Below, one piece after another: positions 34,913 through 43,696 of a stretch of 64,000 nt of DNA. The first letter of the stretch is position 1. Each line of letters starts with the position of its first letter. Origin of the DNA: Planctomycetaceae bacterium (GTDB lineage: Bacteria; Planctomycetota; Planctomycetia; Pirellulales; Pirellulaceae); NCBI GenBank assembly GCA_012729315.1, contig JAAYDI010000103.1, positions 1-64,000 of the forward strand, read 5' to 3'. The translations under genes were made by a program, and so were the position numbers. Under the pieces are notes generated by a model. That model did no database searches. It saw only the letters and a list, made by a program, of their open reading frames with translations, and had not been told where the DNA came from.

Positions 34913-36275
34913 CGATTCCGTCCAACTTGAAGACCGCGCCGCCGCCGTCACGCGGATGATACGATATCGTCCAGCCGTGCAGTGTGGCAATGTGCCGGAC
35001 GATGGCCAGCCCCAGCCCGGTGCCTTGCGCCCGAGTGGTGAAATACGGTGTGAAGAGCGACGGCCTGACCCCCGCTGGCACGCCGGGACCGCGGTCTGCG
35101 ACCTGAATCGACGCTGTTTTGTCCGATTGCGGCCGTACCCACAGCTCCACCTGCTGATCCGGCGGCGAGAACTGCACGGCGTTCTGCACCAGATTGAACA
35201 GGGCCTGCCGCAGCAGTTCCGAGTCGGCGCGCAGATGCCGCGTCGCCGGCGCTACTTCCCAGGTTAGTGACAGCCGGGCCGATTCGAGGTCCGGTTGCAG
35301 GATCACCGCCAGTTCGCGGCAGAATGCCTCGACGGCCACCGCTGTGAACTGGGGTTGATGCGGACGGGCGAAGGCCAGGAACTGGTTGATCCGGGCAGTG
35401 ACGCGATCACACTCTTCAAGCACCGACTGCGCAAACTGCTGCCGTTCCTCGTCCGACATACGGGACTGCGCCAGCCGCTGGGTCCATCCGCGGATCAGTC
35501 CCAGCGGATTACGCGTCTCGTGCGCCAGGCCGGCCGCCGCCTGGCTCAACTCCTGCAGATGACGCGTTTCGGTCTGGTACACACGCGCCTGCCCACGCGC
35601 GTCCGCCAGGCTGACCGTCGCCCACCACACCAGGCCGAGACAGATCGCCACCACACCGGCCGCGATCGTGGCCAACAGATGCGACCAGCGCGACTGAACG
35701 ATCAGCAGGTCGGCGCGGCTGCGGTCCAGCCACAGTTCCACGCGGAACATGCCGCCTGCGGCAAACGGTCCCGTGTTGTCGGGATCGTCGCCCCACCGCC
35801 GTAGTCCCAGGCCGCGTCCACGCCCTCCCCCGCCCCCGCGCATGCCGCCTCCCCCCGGACCCGCAGGCAACGGCTTGAGTTCGAACGTCTCTGTCACGCG
35901 CAGCGCGTGAGAGGGCAGGGTGTCCGTGTCTGGGCCAGGTGTGTCAGGGCCAGATGTATCGGCAGGCGGCACACCGGTGGCCTGCCCCGCCGCCAGGATC
36001 AGCTGGTCGTCGTCCGTATAGATGGCGACGGCGATCACGTCCGCCGATTCGGCCAACTCGTCGAGCAGAGCCTGGAGCTGCTCCTGGAAATACTGACCGA
36101 TGCGGCGGTGTGAGCCGATGCCGCCCACCAGCGCCGTCATGATCGAATGCGATTGCTGGTACAGCGATTCTTCGATCAGGGCCAGCTGCTGGCAGTAGTT
36201 GCGGTACTGCCACAGCCCGAGTCCCAGCCAAGCCAGGCAGAGTGCGGCGTAGATGATCAGCAGATGGCGTCGCAT
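34875..36275 (-). CDS. Membrane sensor histidine kinase, partner of the NtrC-type regulator
   Basis: 466 residues. Two membrane helices (about 5-23 and 200-223) flank a periplasmic sensor of about 175 residues. The sensor contains an unusual Gly/Arg-rich stretch at about 139-158 (GGGMRGGGGGRGRG) and a Pro/Asp run near 103-119. The kinase core has phospho-acceptor His252 (GLAHETRNPLG), N-box NLVQNAVQFS, DRGPGVP and GTGLGLAIV, of the NtrB/ZraS class. Overlaps the response regulator by 38 bases. The signal cannot be told; ZraS-like kinases sense envelope or metal stress. Confidence 0.93.
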   Translation of the reverse strand: MRRHLLIIYAALCLAWLGLGLWQYRNYCQQLALIEESLYQQSHSIMTALVGGIGSHRRIGQYFQEQLQALLDELAESADVIAVAIYTDDDQLILAAGQATGVPPADTSGPDTPGPDTDTLPSHALRVTETFELKPLPAGPGGGGMRGGGGGRGRGLGLRRWGDDPDNTGPFAAGGMFRVELWLDRSRADLLIVQSRWSHLLATIAAGVVAICLGLVWWATVSLADARGQARVYQTETRHLQELSQAAAGLAHETRNPLGLIRGWTQRLAQSRMSDEERQQFAQSVLEECDRVTARINQFLAFARPHQPQFTAVAVEAFCRELAVILQPDLESARLSLTWEVAPATRHLRADSELLRQALFNLVQNAVQFSPPDQQVELWVRPQSDKTASIQVADRGPGVPAGVRPSLFTPYFTTRAQGTGLGLAIVRHIATLHGWTISYHPRDGGGAVFKLDGIDVTHAENSADRG

Positions 36276-36657
36276 GGAGGTCGTCGCTCACTGTGTCGGC
36301 GAGGGGGGCGGCCGGGAGTTCGGCCCATACCCGCACAGCCCCGCCTGCCGTGGAGGCGGGCGGGCCGCGCCGTGGTCCAGCGACAGCTCACATCGACCGC
36401 CGGCGCACCTCATTGTACCCCATCCGTTGTACGCCATCCGGTGCGACCTGTCACGTGCTGTGCCATACTGGGCCGGCGCGGAATCGCGGATTCGCGGAAT
36501 CCCTGCTTGCATATTCCGGAGGCGACAGGTGAAATAGGAGCATCGTGACAGCGGGGCGGAACGCCGGGCCGCGGGCAACCGATCCGTGCGGGTAGGCGCT
36601 GCCTCGGTTTCAGCTGCCTCGGTTTCATTGGTGAAAACCCCAAACGTGGACGAAACG
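36276..36657. other. Intergenic region with a 15-bp tandem duplication
   Basis: 382 bases between divergent genes. A small GC hairpin (CCCGCCT/AGGCGGG, 36340-36360) lies 65 bases upstream of the kinase start, and a 15-bp tandem duplication lies at 36598-36627. No gene seen. Confidence 0.5.
36598..36627 (+). repeat. 15-bp perfect tandem duplication in a 5' leader
   Basis: Two identical adjacent copies of GCTGCCTCGGTTTCA, ending 30 bases before the beta-propeller ATG at 36658. Confidence 0.92.
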
Positions 36658-37503
36658 ATGAACGCATACAAAGGTCGTTTGTTCGGACTGGTCTGCGGTA
36701 CGCTGCTGGCGCTGGCGGCTGGCAGGCATCCGGCCTGGACTCAGGAACTGCAGTATCCGGTCGCGACGGCCGTGGCCGAGGACGGCACGCTCTTCATTGC
36801 CGATCGGGAGTTCCACGGGATCTGGAAATTCGCTGATGGCAAGCTGGAGAAATACTTCGAAGGCAGCCCCAAGTTCAGGACGCCCCTCAATGCCGTGCGC
36901 TGCCTGGCCTGGGACCACCAGGGCAAACTGCTGGCCGGCGACAGCGCGACGCGCGAGGTGTACCGGTTCGACGACGCCGGCCAGCCGGTGCCGCTGACAA
37001 AGGGCCAGATTGGCACGCCCACGGCGATCGCTGTGCGCAAGAGTGGCGAGATCCTGGTGGCCGACCAGGAACTGATGTACGTCTGGCGGGTGCCGGCCGA
37101 GGGGGGGGACCCGGTCAAGCTGGCGGAGGTGGCGGGGATTGTCGGGCTGTGCCTGGACCAGGACGACCAGTTGTGGGTCACGACTCGCCTGAAGCATCCG
37201 CTGCGCCGCGTGACGCCGGACGGCAAGGTGGAAGAGGTGCTGGCCGAGCGCCCGTTTCCCTACCCGCAGCACATCGTGCTCGACGAGCACAAGACGGCCT
37301 ACATTGCCGACAACTACGCGCAGACGATCTGGAAGGTCCCGGCCGGGGGCGCGCCGGAGACGCTGGTGGCGGGCGCGCCGCTTGTCGGTCCGGTGGGCAT
37401 CACGCGCGCGGGCGGGAACCTCTACGTGACCGATCCGAAAGCGCGGGCCGTGTTCCAGATCGACGCTGGCGGGCAGCTGACGCGGCTGGTTGGGGGCAAG
37501 TAA
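36658..37503 (+). CDS. Secreted NHL/SMP-30-like beta-propeller
   Basis: 281 residues. Signal peptide (about 1-29, cleavage near AWTQ-EL). The mature protein has about six repeats of the pattern x-G-x-L-x-I/V-A-D (DGTLFIADREFHGI, KSGEILVADQELMYV, EHKTAYIADNYAQTI, AGGNLYVTDPKARAV), typical of NHL/SMP-30 propellers. Such proteins bind ligands or act as lactonases, but catalytic metal residues are not evident. Start at 36658, where the signal peptide begins; an earlier in-frame GTG at 36586 would add non-signal residues. Convergent with the WYL gene, one base apart. Confidence 0.85.
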   Translation: MNAYKGRLFGLVCGTLLALAAGRHPAWTQELQYPVATAVAEDGTLFIADREFHGIWKFADGKLEKYFEGSPKFRTPLNAVRCLAWDHQGKLLAGDSATREVYRFDDAGQPVPLTKGQIGTPTAIAVRKSGEILVADQELMYVWRVPAEGGDPVKLAEVAGIVGLCLDQDDQLWVTTRLKHPLRRVTPDGKVEEVLAERPFPYPQHIVLDEHKTAYIADNYAQTIWKVPAGGAPETLVAGAPLVGPVGITRAGGNLYVTDPKARAVFQIDAGGQLTRLVGGK

Positions 37504-37504
37504 G

Positions 37505-38524
37505 TCACGGCACGTCCTGGTACAGGGCGGCCATCTGGCGGATCAGGCGAGCGATCGTCTGCCGGCAGGAGACGGGGGCGAGCACCTGTGCTTCGCTGCC
37601 CAGGGCCAGCACTCGGGGGATGATCTCCAGTTCATGGGCGGCGGTGACGGTCAGCTCGATGCTCCCGTCGCGCCGCGGCTTGACGACCTGCTGCGGATGC
37701 CACGGGTCTTCGCGCACCCACGGCGCGGCGCGGGCGCTGACATGGATCCGGAAGTTCCGCGGAGTGCCGCCCGAGAAGATCCCCAGGCTGTTCCCCAGAT
37801 ACTCGTCCACGCGGAAGCTGGCGTCCGGCTCGAACCAGCTGTCGAGCAGGGTGGCGCGCTGGAAGCGATCGAGTTTCCAGTGCCGCATCCGGTCCTGCCC
37901 CGCCGGGATCTCCCGGGCCGCGGCGATGATGTACAGACTGGACTGGTAGAACACGATCGCGTAGGGCTCGATATATCGCCGCGCGACCGGGCGCCCCGGC
38001 GGCTGGTAGTCGACCTCCACCACGCGGTGCTCGAGGATCGCGCGGTTGAGCGTCTTGAGGAACCCCTGTTTGGACGCGTAGGACTTGGCCGGCATGCCCA
38101 GGACGTACAGGACGCGGCGGTACTTCTCGTAATGCGCCGCGACCGCTGCCGGCAGCTCGTCACGCACCTTGTTCCAGAACGATTCGATGCCTTGCCAGAA
38201 CGGGGTGCCGAACAGGGGCAGGAGCAGATCGCGTCCGAGTGACAGGGCCATTAGTTCGGTGGCGGTGGCCGTGATCTTGTGCGGGCTTCTGGCGCGGGGG
38301 CCCAGCTTCCAGACCCTGCCGCGCTGTGTCGTCTGCACAGCCACGTCGATCCCGGCCGCCTGCAGTGCCTCCAGGTCCCGCCGCACGCTGCGCGGGTGCA
38401 GCGACGTGAGTCCAAGGTCGGCCACGAGCTCGTCTCGGATTTCTTCCAGCGTGCGTCCGAAACGGTAGTCCTCGAGGATCTGCAGGATCTTGTGCTGGCG
38501 GATCAGCTGCTCGTTGCGGGCCAT
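37505..38524 (-). CDS. WYL-domain transcriptional regulator
   Basis: 339 residues. N-terminal winged helix (about 1-75, HPRSVRRDLEALQAAGIDV) of the DeoR-like type, then a WYL domain (about 150-235) with IEPYAIVFYQSSLYIIAAA, where the eponymous motif is SLY. The C-terminal part resembles the WYL C-terminal extension. Such proteins are ligand-responsive regulators, often in DNA-damage or defence control. No defence gene is next to it here. queC lies 21 bases downstream of its start on the same strand, with this gene following queC. Confidence 0.9.
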   Translation of the reverse strand: MARNEQLIRQHKILQILEDYRFGRTLEEIRDELVADLGLTSLHPRSVRRDLEALQAAGIDVAVQTTQRGRVWKLGPRARSPHKITATATELMALSLGRDLLLPLFGTPFWQGIESFWNKVRDELPAAVAAHYEKYRRVLYVLGMPAKSYASKQGFLKTLNRAILEHRVVEVDYQPPGRPVARRYIEPYAIVFYQSSLYIIAAAREIPAGQDRMRHWKLDRFQRATLLDSWFEPDASFRVDEYLGNSLGIFSGGTPRNFRIHVSARAAPWVREDPWHPQQVVKPRRDGSIELTVTAAHELEIIPRVLALGSEAQVLAPVSCRQTIARLIRQMAALYQDVP

Positions 38525-38545
38525 GGCCTTCCCCGTTGCTGCGAG

Positions 38546-39253
38546 TCATGGCGAATGCGTGGCGTACCGGATCGGGTCAGTCACGTGGTTTGCGGTGAAC
38601 CCGCGCAGCCGGAGCAGGCAGGCATCACAGCGCCCGCAGGCCAGGTCGTCCGCCGGCGGCGCGTAACAGCTGGTCGTGAGCGCATAGTCGACCCCCAGTT
38701 CCAGACCGCGACGGATGATCTGCGCTTTGGTCCAGTCGATCAAGGGGGTGTGGATCGTCACCGGGCAGGTGCCTTCCACGGCACCCTTGGTAGCCAGGTT
38801 GGCCAGCGTCTGAAAGGCCGCGATGTACGCGGGCCGGCAGTCGGGATAGCCGCTGTAATCCAGCGCGTTGACGCCCAGGAAGATGTCACCGGTGCCCAGC
38901 GTTTCCGCCCAGGCCAGGGCGTAGGCGAGGAAGATTGTGTTGCGCGCCGGGACGTACGTGACGGGAATCCCCGCGCCGATCTCCTGCGGGGCGCGCGCCG
39001 TGGGTACCTCCAGATCGTCGGTCAGGGCGGAGCCGCCAAACTGCCGTAGATCGATGTCGCACAGCCGGTGTTCGACCACGCCCATCCGCTGGGCGATCCG
39101 CCGTGCGGCTTCCACCTCGCGCGCATGACGCTGTCCGTAGCGGAATGTCATCGCGTAGAGCGCGAACCCGGCGTGGCGCGCGATCGCCAGCGTGGTGGTG
39201 GAGTCGAGTCCACCGCTCAGGAGGATCACAGCCTGCTTCGTGAGGGCACCCAT
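38546..39253 (-). CDS. queC: 7-cyano-7-deazaguanine synthase QueC
   Basis: 235 residues. Makes preQ0 from 7-carboxy-7-deazaguanine with ATP and ammonia, on the way to queuosine. PP-loop [14 protein letters not shown] at the N-terminus; [19 protein letters not shown] and the zinc cysteines [17 protein letters not shown] near the C-terminus are all present. Start at the ATG at 39253 (MGALTKQ); an in-frame TTG at 39274 would add seven residues. Follows yraN in the same direction. No preQ1 riboswitch was seen in the 48-base gap. Confidence 0.95.
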   Translation of the reverse strand: MGALTKQAVILLSGGLDSTTTLAIARHAGFALYAMTFRYGQRHAREVEAARRIAQRMGVVEHRLCDIDLRQFGGSALTDDLEVPTARAPQEIGAGIPVTYVPARNTIFLAYALAWAETLGTGDIFLGVNALDYSGYPDCRPAYIAAFQTLANLATKGAVEGTCPVTIHTPLIDWTKAQIIRRGLELGVDYALTTSCYAPPADDLACGRCDACLLRLRGFTANHVTDPIRYATHSP

Positions 39254-39301
39254 GACCAGCGCATCGTAGTGCAAAGGCGGCTGCCGGGAAAGGGATGCCG
39301 T

Positions 39302-39733
39302 TTACCCGAGAAACTGCCCCCGGCCGGGCGGTTCGAACGCGTGAGGAATGTGCTCGATCACCGGCCGCCGCGCCCGCGCGGGCCACGTGATGGCCACGAC
39401 GTCGAACCGCGCGGGGTGTTCCAGCAGCCGGTGCTGGCGGAGGAACGCCAGCGCGGCGCGGGCCAGTCGCCGCTGCTTGCGCAGATCGACCGCTTCGGCC
39501 GGATGGCCGGCCTGGTCCGACCGCCGCGTCTTGACTTCCACAAAGACCACCACGCCGCGGTCCACCGCGACGAGATCCAGTTCGCCGAAACCAGTACGGG
39601 CCTGCCGGGCCACGATGGCGTAGCCCTGGCGGCGCAGGTAACGGGCGGCCACGGCCTCCCCCCGCGCGCCGAGGCGCGGTGGCGGGCGGTGACGCAGCCA
39701 GGCCCAGAGGCGCACCCACGCCTCGACCCGCAT
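39302..39733 (-). CDS. yraN: UPF0102 (YraN) family nuclease-like protein
   Basis: 143 residues. Restriction-endonuclease-like fold: GARGEAVAARYLRRQGY, then GELDLVAVDRGVVVFVEVKTR with the nuclease-type Asp...ExK residues. Exact role unknown; often next to rplS, as here. Its ATG overlaps the rplS stop by one base (TGATG), so it is translationally coupled. Confidence 0.93.
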   Translation of the reverse strand: MRVEAWVRLWAWLRHRPPPRLGARGEAVAARYLRRQGYAIVARQARTGFGELDLVAVDRGVVVFVEVKTRRSDQAGHPAEAVDLRKQRRLARAALAFLRQHRLLEHPARFDVVAITWPARARRPVIEHIPHAFEPPGRGQFLG

Positions 39734-40083
39734 CAGGTGCGGCGCTCCGCCAGCCGGACGGCCTTGCCCACGCGATCGCGCAGGAAGTACAACTTCGCCC
39801 GCCGCACCACGCTCGAACGCTTCACCTCGATCTGGCTGATGCGCGGCGAGTGCAGGGGGAACTTGCGCTCTACCCCCTCACCGGCCACGATCCGCCGCAC
39901 CGTGAACATCTCCCGCGCACCGCTGCCACTGCGGGCGATCACGGTCCCCGTGAAGATCTGCGTGCGCTCCTTGTCCCCTTCCAGAATCCTGGTGTGGACG
40001 TCGACCGTGTCCCCGATTTCGAACTGGGGGACCTCCGACTTGAGATGGTCCTTCTCGAGTTCGTCAATCAACTTGTTGGTCAT
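39733..40083 (-). CDS. rplS: 50S ribosomal protein L19
   Basis: 116 residues, normal length. Seen: PQFEIGDTVDVHTRILEG, the core IFTGTVIARSGSGAREMFTVRR, and GEGVERKFPLHSPRI...VKRSSVVRRAKLYFLR. Start at 40083 (MTNKLIDELEKD); it overlaps the trmD end by 20 bases. A structural protein at the 30S-50S interface. Confidence 0.97.
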   Translation of the reverse strand: MTNKLIDELEKDHLKSEVPQFEIGDTVDVHTRILEGDKERTQIFTGTVIARSGSGAREMFTVRRIVAGEGVERKFPLHSPRISQIEVKRSSVVRRAKLYFLRDRVGKAVRLAERRT

Positions 40084-40783
40084 GGGTGTGTCCCTGATTA
40101 TTGTCCAGCAGGTCGCTGCGACGCTGCCGGGTTCGTGCGTAACTCTGTGCGGCGCGCCACCGCGCGATCGCACCGTGATCTCCACTGACCAGGATGTCCG
40201 GTATCTTCAACCCGCGATACTCTCTGGGCCGCGTGTACTGGGCACATTCCAGCAGGCGGTTGCCGGACGAGAACGAATCGTCCACCGCGCTGTCGGCGTG
40301 TCCCAACACGCCCGGCACCAGCCTGATCACGGCATCGATCAACACCATGGCGGCGACCTCCCCACCGTTGAGCACGAAGTCGCCGATGGATATTTCGTCC
40401 GGCTGCAGGATGTCGATCACCCGCTGGTCAAATCCCTCGTAACGTCCACACAACAGGAGCAGTCGCGGACGCGCACTCAACTGCTCCACCACCTGTTGGT
40501 CCAGCCGCCGCCCCTGGGGTGTCAACAGCACCACATGCGCCGGCGTCGGATCCCGGGCCTGGACGGCTTCCACCGCCTCCACCACCGGCCCCACCATCAT
40601 CACCATGCCCGGGCCGCCGCCATACGGGCGGTCGTCCACCTGCTGGTGCCTGCCCTGCGCCCAGTCGCGCAGGTTGTGCAGCTGCACGTCGACCCGCCCC
40701 AGATCGATCGCCTTCTTCAGTAAGCTCTGACCGAGATACCCCGAGAAGATCTCCGGGAACAGGGTCAGAACGTCAACGCGCAT
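40064..40783 (-). CDS. trmD: tRNA (guanine-N1)-methyltransferase TrmD
   Basis: 239 residues. Methylates G37 next to the anticodon to prevent frameshifting. Seen: MRVDVLTLFPEIFSGYLGQS, DDRPYGGGPGMVM, and the SPOUT knot LLLLCGRYEGFDQRVID with SIGDFVLNGGE. Follows rpsP by 9 bases and overlaps rplS by 20; rimM, which often lies between rpsP and trmD, is missing here. Confidence 0.97.
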   Translation of the reverse strand: MRVDVLTLFPEIFSGYLGQSLLKKAIDLGRVDVQLHNLRDWAQGRHQQVDDRPYGGGPGMVMMVGPVVEAVEAVQARDPTPAHVVLLTPQGRRLDQQVVEQLSARPRLLLLCGRYEGFDQRVIDILQPDEISIGDFVLNGGEVAAMVLIDAVIRLVPGVLGHADSAVDDSFSSGNRLLECAQYTRPREYRGLKIPDILVSGDHGAIARWRAAQSYARTRQRRSDLLDNNQGHTHDQQVD

Positions 40784-40792
40784 CGCTCATCA

Positions 40793-41278
40793 TCACTCGC
40801 TGCTGCTGGACTCGCCGCCGCTGGCTCCCTCGCCACCCGCCGCCTCCGGCGCCGCGTCGGTGGCCGGCGCCGCGTCCGTGGCCGGCGCTGCATCCGTGGC
40901 CGGCGCTGCGTCCGTGGCTTCGGATGCCGGCTCTGCCTTCTTGGGCCGCGGCACGACCATCGGGGGCGGCGCCTGCGGTTTGCTGGTCTTGAGCCGTTCC
41001 AGCGCCGCCTGCTGCTGACTGACATGTGTCCCGTTCGTGCCGTACTTCTTGATCAGCACCCGCACCTTTTCGGACGGCAGGGCTCCGACGCCGAGCCAGT
41101 AGTCGATGCGCTCCGCCTTGAGGATCGCGCGCGCGTTCTCGTCCTTCACCATCGGATCGTAGTAGCCAAGCTCCTCAATGGCTTTGCCGTCCCGCGGCAT
41201 CCGCGCGTCCATGGCGCAGATGCGGAAAAACGGGCGGTGCTTTCTGCCCATCATCTTCAATCGTAAACGTACTGCCAC
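40793..41278 (-). CDS. rpsP: 30S ribosomal protein S16 with Ala-rich extension
   Basis: 161 residues, about twice the usual 80-90. The first about 80 are standard S16 (MAVRLRLKMMGRKHRPFFRI, EELGYYDPM, DYWLGVGALPSEKV). The rest is a low-complexity tail of ATDAAP units (four in a row, encoded by an 18-bp repeat) ending in Gly/Ser/Glu. Planctomycete ribosomal proteins often carry such tails, but the function is unknown. Repeat number may vary between strains. Confidence 0.95.
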   Translation of the reverse strand: MAVRLRLKMMGRKHRPFFRICAMDARMPRDGKAIEELGYYDPMVKDENARAILKAERIDYWLGVGALPSEKVRVLIKKYGTNGTHVSQQQAALERLKTSKPQAPPPMVVPRPKKAEPASEATDAAPATDAAPATDAAPATDAAPEAAGGEGASGGESSSSE

Positions 41279-41356
41279 GCAATTCTCCTTGTTGGAACTG
41301 GTCTGGTCGTTACGCGCGTCGAAATACCACGTGATATGTAGGTCAGCGCCGGTCGG

Positions 41357-42838
41357 CTACTCGGGACTGTTGTCGCCGTGTCGCCGCCGCCGCCGGAGTT
41401 CTTTCTCTCGCAGCTTCTTCAGGCGGGCACGTTCCTGGCTGGTCAGACGCTTGCCCGTCCCCTTCTTGACCTTCTGTATCCGTCCGCCCGGGTCCAGCGC
41501 GCCGCTCTGCTGCAACTGGCGGATCGCCTGCAGGCGGCCGCCCAGCCCCTTGCCGGCCAGGCTCTGCATGAACGGGGTCATCATGTCGAACTGCTTGACG
41601 AGCTGGCTGACTTCCTGGGCCTGCACGCCGGCGCCCGCCGCAATCCGCTGCCGGCGGCTCAGGTCGATCAGCTTGGGATTGCGCCGTTCCTCGCGGGTCA
41701 TCGCATTGATGATCCCCACCAGCCGCCGCATGCCCCCTTCCGTGTCCTCGTTCTGGATCGCCTTCATGGCCTCGCCCATCCCCGGCATGAGGCCGAGCAT
41801 CTTCTGCATCAGCCCCGGCTTGGCCATCCGTTCCAACTGGTCCCGGAAGTCGTCGAGCGTCAACTGGCCCTCGAGCATCTTGCGCTCGAGTTCCTGCTGG
41901 TTCTCCTCGTCCACCACCCGCCGCGCTTCGGTGAATAACTGGCGGATGTCCCCCATGCCCAGGATACGACTGGCCATGCCATCGGGATGGAACGGCTCCA
42001 ATGCGTCCAGGTGCTCCCCCGTCCCGATGTACTTGACCGGCACCCCCGTCACGTGCTTGACCGACAACAACGCGCCACCCCGCGCATCGCCGTCCATTTT
42101 CGTCAAGATCACGCCGTCGAGCTCCAACGCATCGTTGAACGCCTTGGCGCTGTTGACCGCGTCCTGACCCGTCATGCCGTCCACCACCAGGTAGACCTGA
42201 TCCGGCTGCACGCGGCGGTCGAGCCGCGTGAGCTGGCTCATCAGCTCCTGGTCGATCGCCAGCCGCCCGGCAGTGTCCAGGATCACGACGCGGATCTGAT
42301 CCTGTCGCGCCTGCTGCACCGCCTTCTGGCACAACGTCACCGGGTCGGTCGCCGACTTGTCCGAGTAGACGGCCACCCCCAACTGCTGGCCAATCACGTG
42401 CAACTGATCAATCGCCGCCGGTCGCTGCAGGTCCGCCGCCACCAGCATCGAGGGTGTCTTGTTCTCCAACAGCAGCGATGCCAGCTTGCCGCACGTCGTC
42501 GTCTTGCCCGAACCCTGCAGCCCGCACAGCATCAGGACCGTCACCTCGCCACGCAAATGCAGCGAGGGATCGACCGGTCCCAGCAACTGGATCAGCTCCT
42601 CATAGACAATCCCCACCACCTGCTGCGTGGGATCGAGCGACAACAGCACCCGCTCGCCCAACGCCCGCTCGGATACCCGTGCGACAAAGTCCTGCACCAC
42701 CGAGTAGCTGACGTCCGCCTCCAACAGCGACTGCTCGACCAGCTTCAGCCCGTCACGCATGTTGCGCTCGGTGAGCTTGCCTTTGCCGCGCAGCGACTTC
42801 AGCGCTCCTTGCAGGCCTTGTTGCAGCGATTCAAACAT
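41357..42838 (-). CDS. ffh: Signal recognition particle protein Ffh
   Basis: 493 residues. GTPase that guides ribosomes making membrane proteins to FtsY. N domain, then G domain with GLQGSGKTTTCGKLA, DTAGRL and TKMDGDARGG, then the methionine-rich M domain (MQKMLGLMPGMGEAMKAI, RIAAGAGVQ). The C-terminal about 40 residues are basic (RARLKKLREKELRRRRRHG), an RNA-binding tail longer than in E. coli. First gene of the ffh-rpsP-trmD-rplS-yraN-queC run; 78 bases separate it from rpsP. Confidence 0.97.
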   Translation of the reverse strand: MFESLQQGLQGALKSLRGKGKLTERNMRDGLKLVEQSLLEADVSYSVVQDFVARVSERALGERVLLSLDPTQQVVGIVYEELIQLLGPVDPSLHLRGEVTVLMLCGLQGSGKTTTCGKLASLLLENKTPSMLVAADLQRPAAIDQLHVIGQQLGVAVYSDKSATDPVTLCQKAVQQARQDQIRVVILDTAGRLAIDQELMSQLTRLDRRVQPDQVYLVVDGMTGQDAVNSAKAFNDALELDGVILTKMDGDARGGALLSVKHVTGVPVKYIGTGEHLDALEPFHPDGMASRILGMGDIRQLFTEARRVVDEENQQELERKMLEGQLTLDDFRDQLERMAKPGLMQKMLGLMPGMGEAMKAIQNEDTEGGMRRLVGIINAMTREERRNPKLIDLSRRQRIAAGAGVQAQEVSQLVKQFDMMTPFMQSLAGKGLGGRLQAIRQLQQSGALDPGGRIQKVKKGTGKRLTSQERARLKKLREKELRRRRRHGDNSPE

Positions 42839-43696
42839 GGCGATGTCCCGCCGACATCCAAGCAGGTGTATACAATTGGCCGTTCGAGTGGTCGGTTGAG
42901 TGGCCGTTCGGAGCCAGCACGCTCCCGAGCAGGTGCCCCCCGACGAGGGGATCTGCGCGGGAAAACTCGTATTCTAGCGGACGGACCCGGATTTTGTAAA
43001 TGCGCGGAGCGGGGCAAATCGGGCTTTTGGACTTTTGGGTTTTTGGACTTTTGGGTTTTTGGACTTTTTGGTTTTTGGGTTTTTGGACTTTTCGCTCTGG
43101 GGCTCTGACCGAGAGGCCGGCGCGCCGGGCCCGCCCGCGGGAAGTATCGCAGCGCGGTCGCAGCGGCTGTGGGAGATGGCCGGTAGGTTTGGAAGTGGCA
43201 GGCAGCTGCTGCATGAGGTGTCCGCTGTGTGGTGACAACGACTTGTGCGGTGGCAGTGACTTTGCCGATTGCGGCCGCTTGCGTGGGCTGCGCGGCATGG
43301 GGGGTTGGCGCATGTTTTTTCGCCGCGTGTTGGTGGGCGGATCCACGCGGAGGAGAACGCGGTACGCTGCGAACGGCGACCGTGGCGGCATGTGGTCTGG
43401 TTGTCGGGGTGCCGGCGAGACAACTTGAGATGTGGCGCGAAGAATGATGAAGAGACCGTGCGTGTCTATGTCGCGCCGTGAATTGCACGTTCTGCCATTG
43501 ATGTGGTAAAAAAACAGTGTAATGCCTCGTGGGGTGAGCCGAAGAACTGCGAATGATCGCGATCGGTGGGCTGTCGGATGGGTGCTGGGTTTGACAGCTG
43601 TGTCGGCAGAACCTAGATTTGCGCGGCCGTGTGCGGATGGTCGGCACTCAGTTGCCAGTTGCGCGGGGCGGAAGGAAGTTGTGAAGGGGGCTAGCG
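42839..43696. other. Large intergenic region, low-complexity repeat, no recognised gene
   Basis: 858 bases between divergent ffh and the DUF1573 gene, the longest gene-free stretch here. It contains the T-rich repeat array at 43024-43093. The remainder has several open frames with skewed composition (such as a Cys/Ala/Trp-rich frame near 43229-43447), but none has a family match or a good start. A degraded gene or an untranslated RNA cannot be excluded. Confidence 0.5.
43024..43093 (+). repeat. T-rich 16-bp tandem repeat array
   Basis: Two perfect copies of TTTTGGACTTTTGGGT (43025-43040 and 43041-43056) followed by about two degenerate copies. Strong T/G versus A/C strand skew in an otherwise GC-rich region. 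Not coding in any convincing frame. Confidence 0.9.

Noticed and set aside
39254-39301. Possible preQ1 riboswitch before queC
   Set aside because: The gap is only 48 bases and shows no preQ1-type hairpin or pseudoknot sequence; the gene is also in the middle of an operon-like run.
43024-43093. CRISPR array
   Set aside because: Repeats are directly adjacent, 16 bp and T-rich with no spacers; no cas genes.
43000-43428. 142-codon frame with CPLCG and Trp/Phe-rich start
   Set aside because: The start is the T-rich repeat translated, and the remainder has no family pattern or ribosome binding site.
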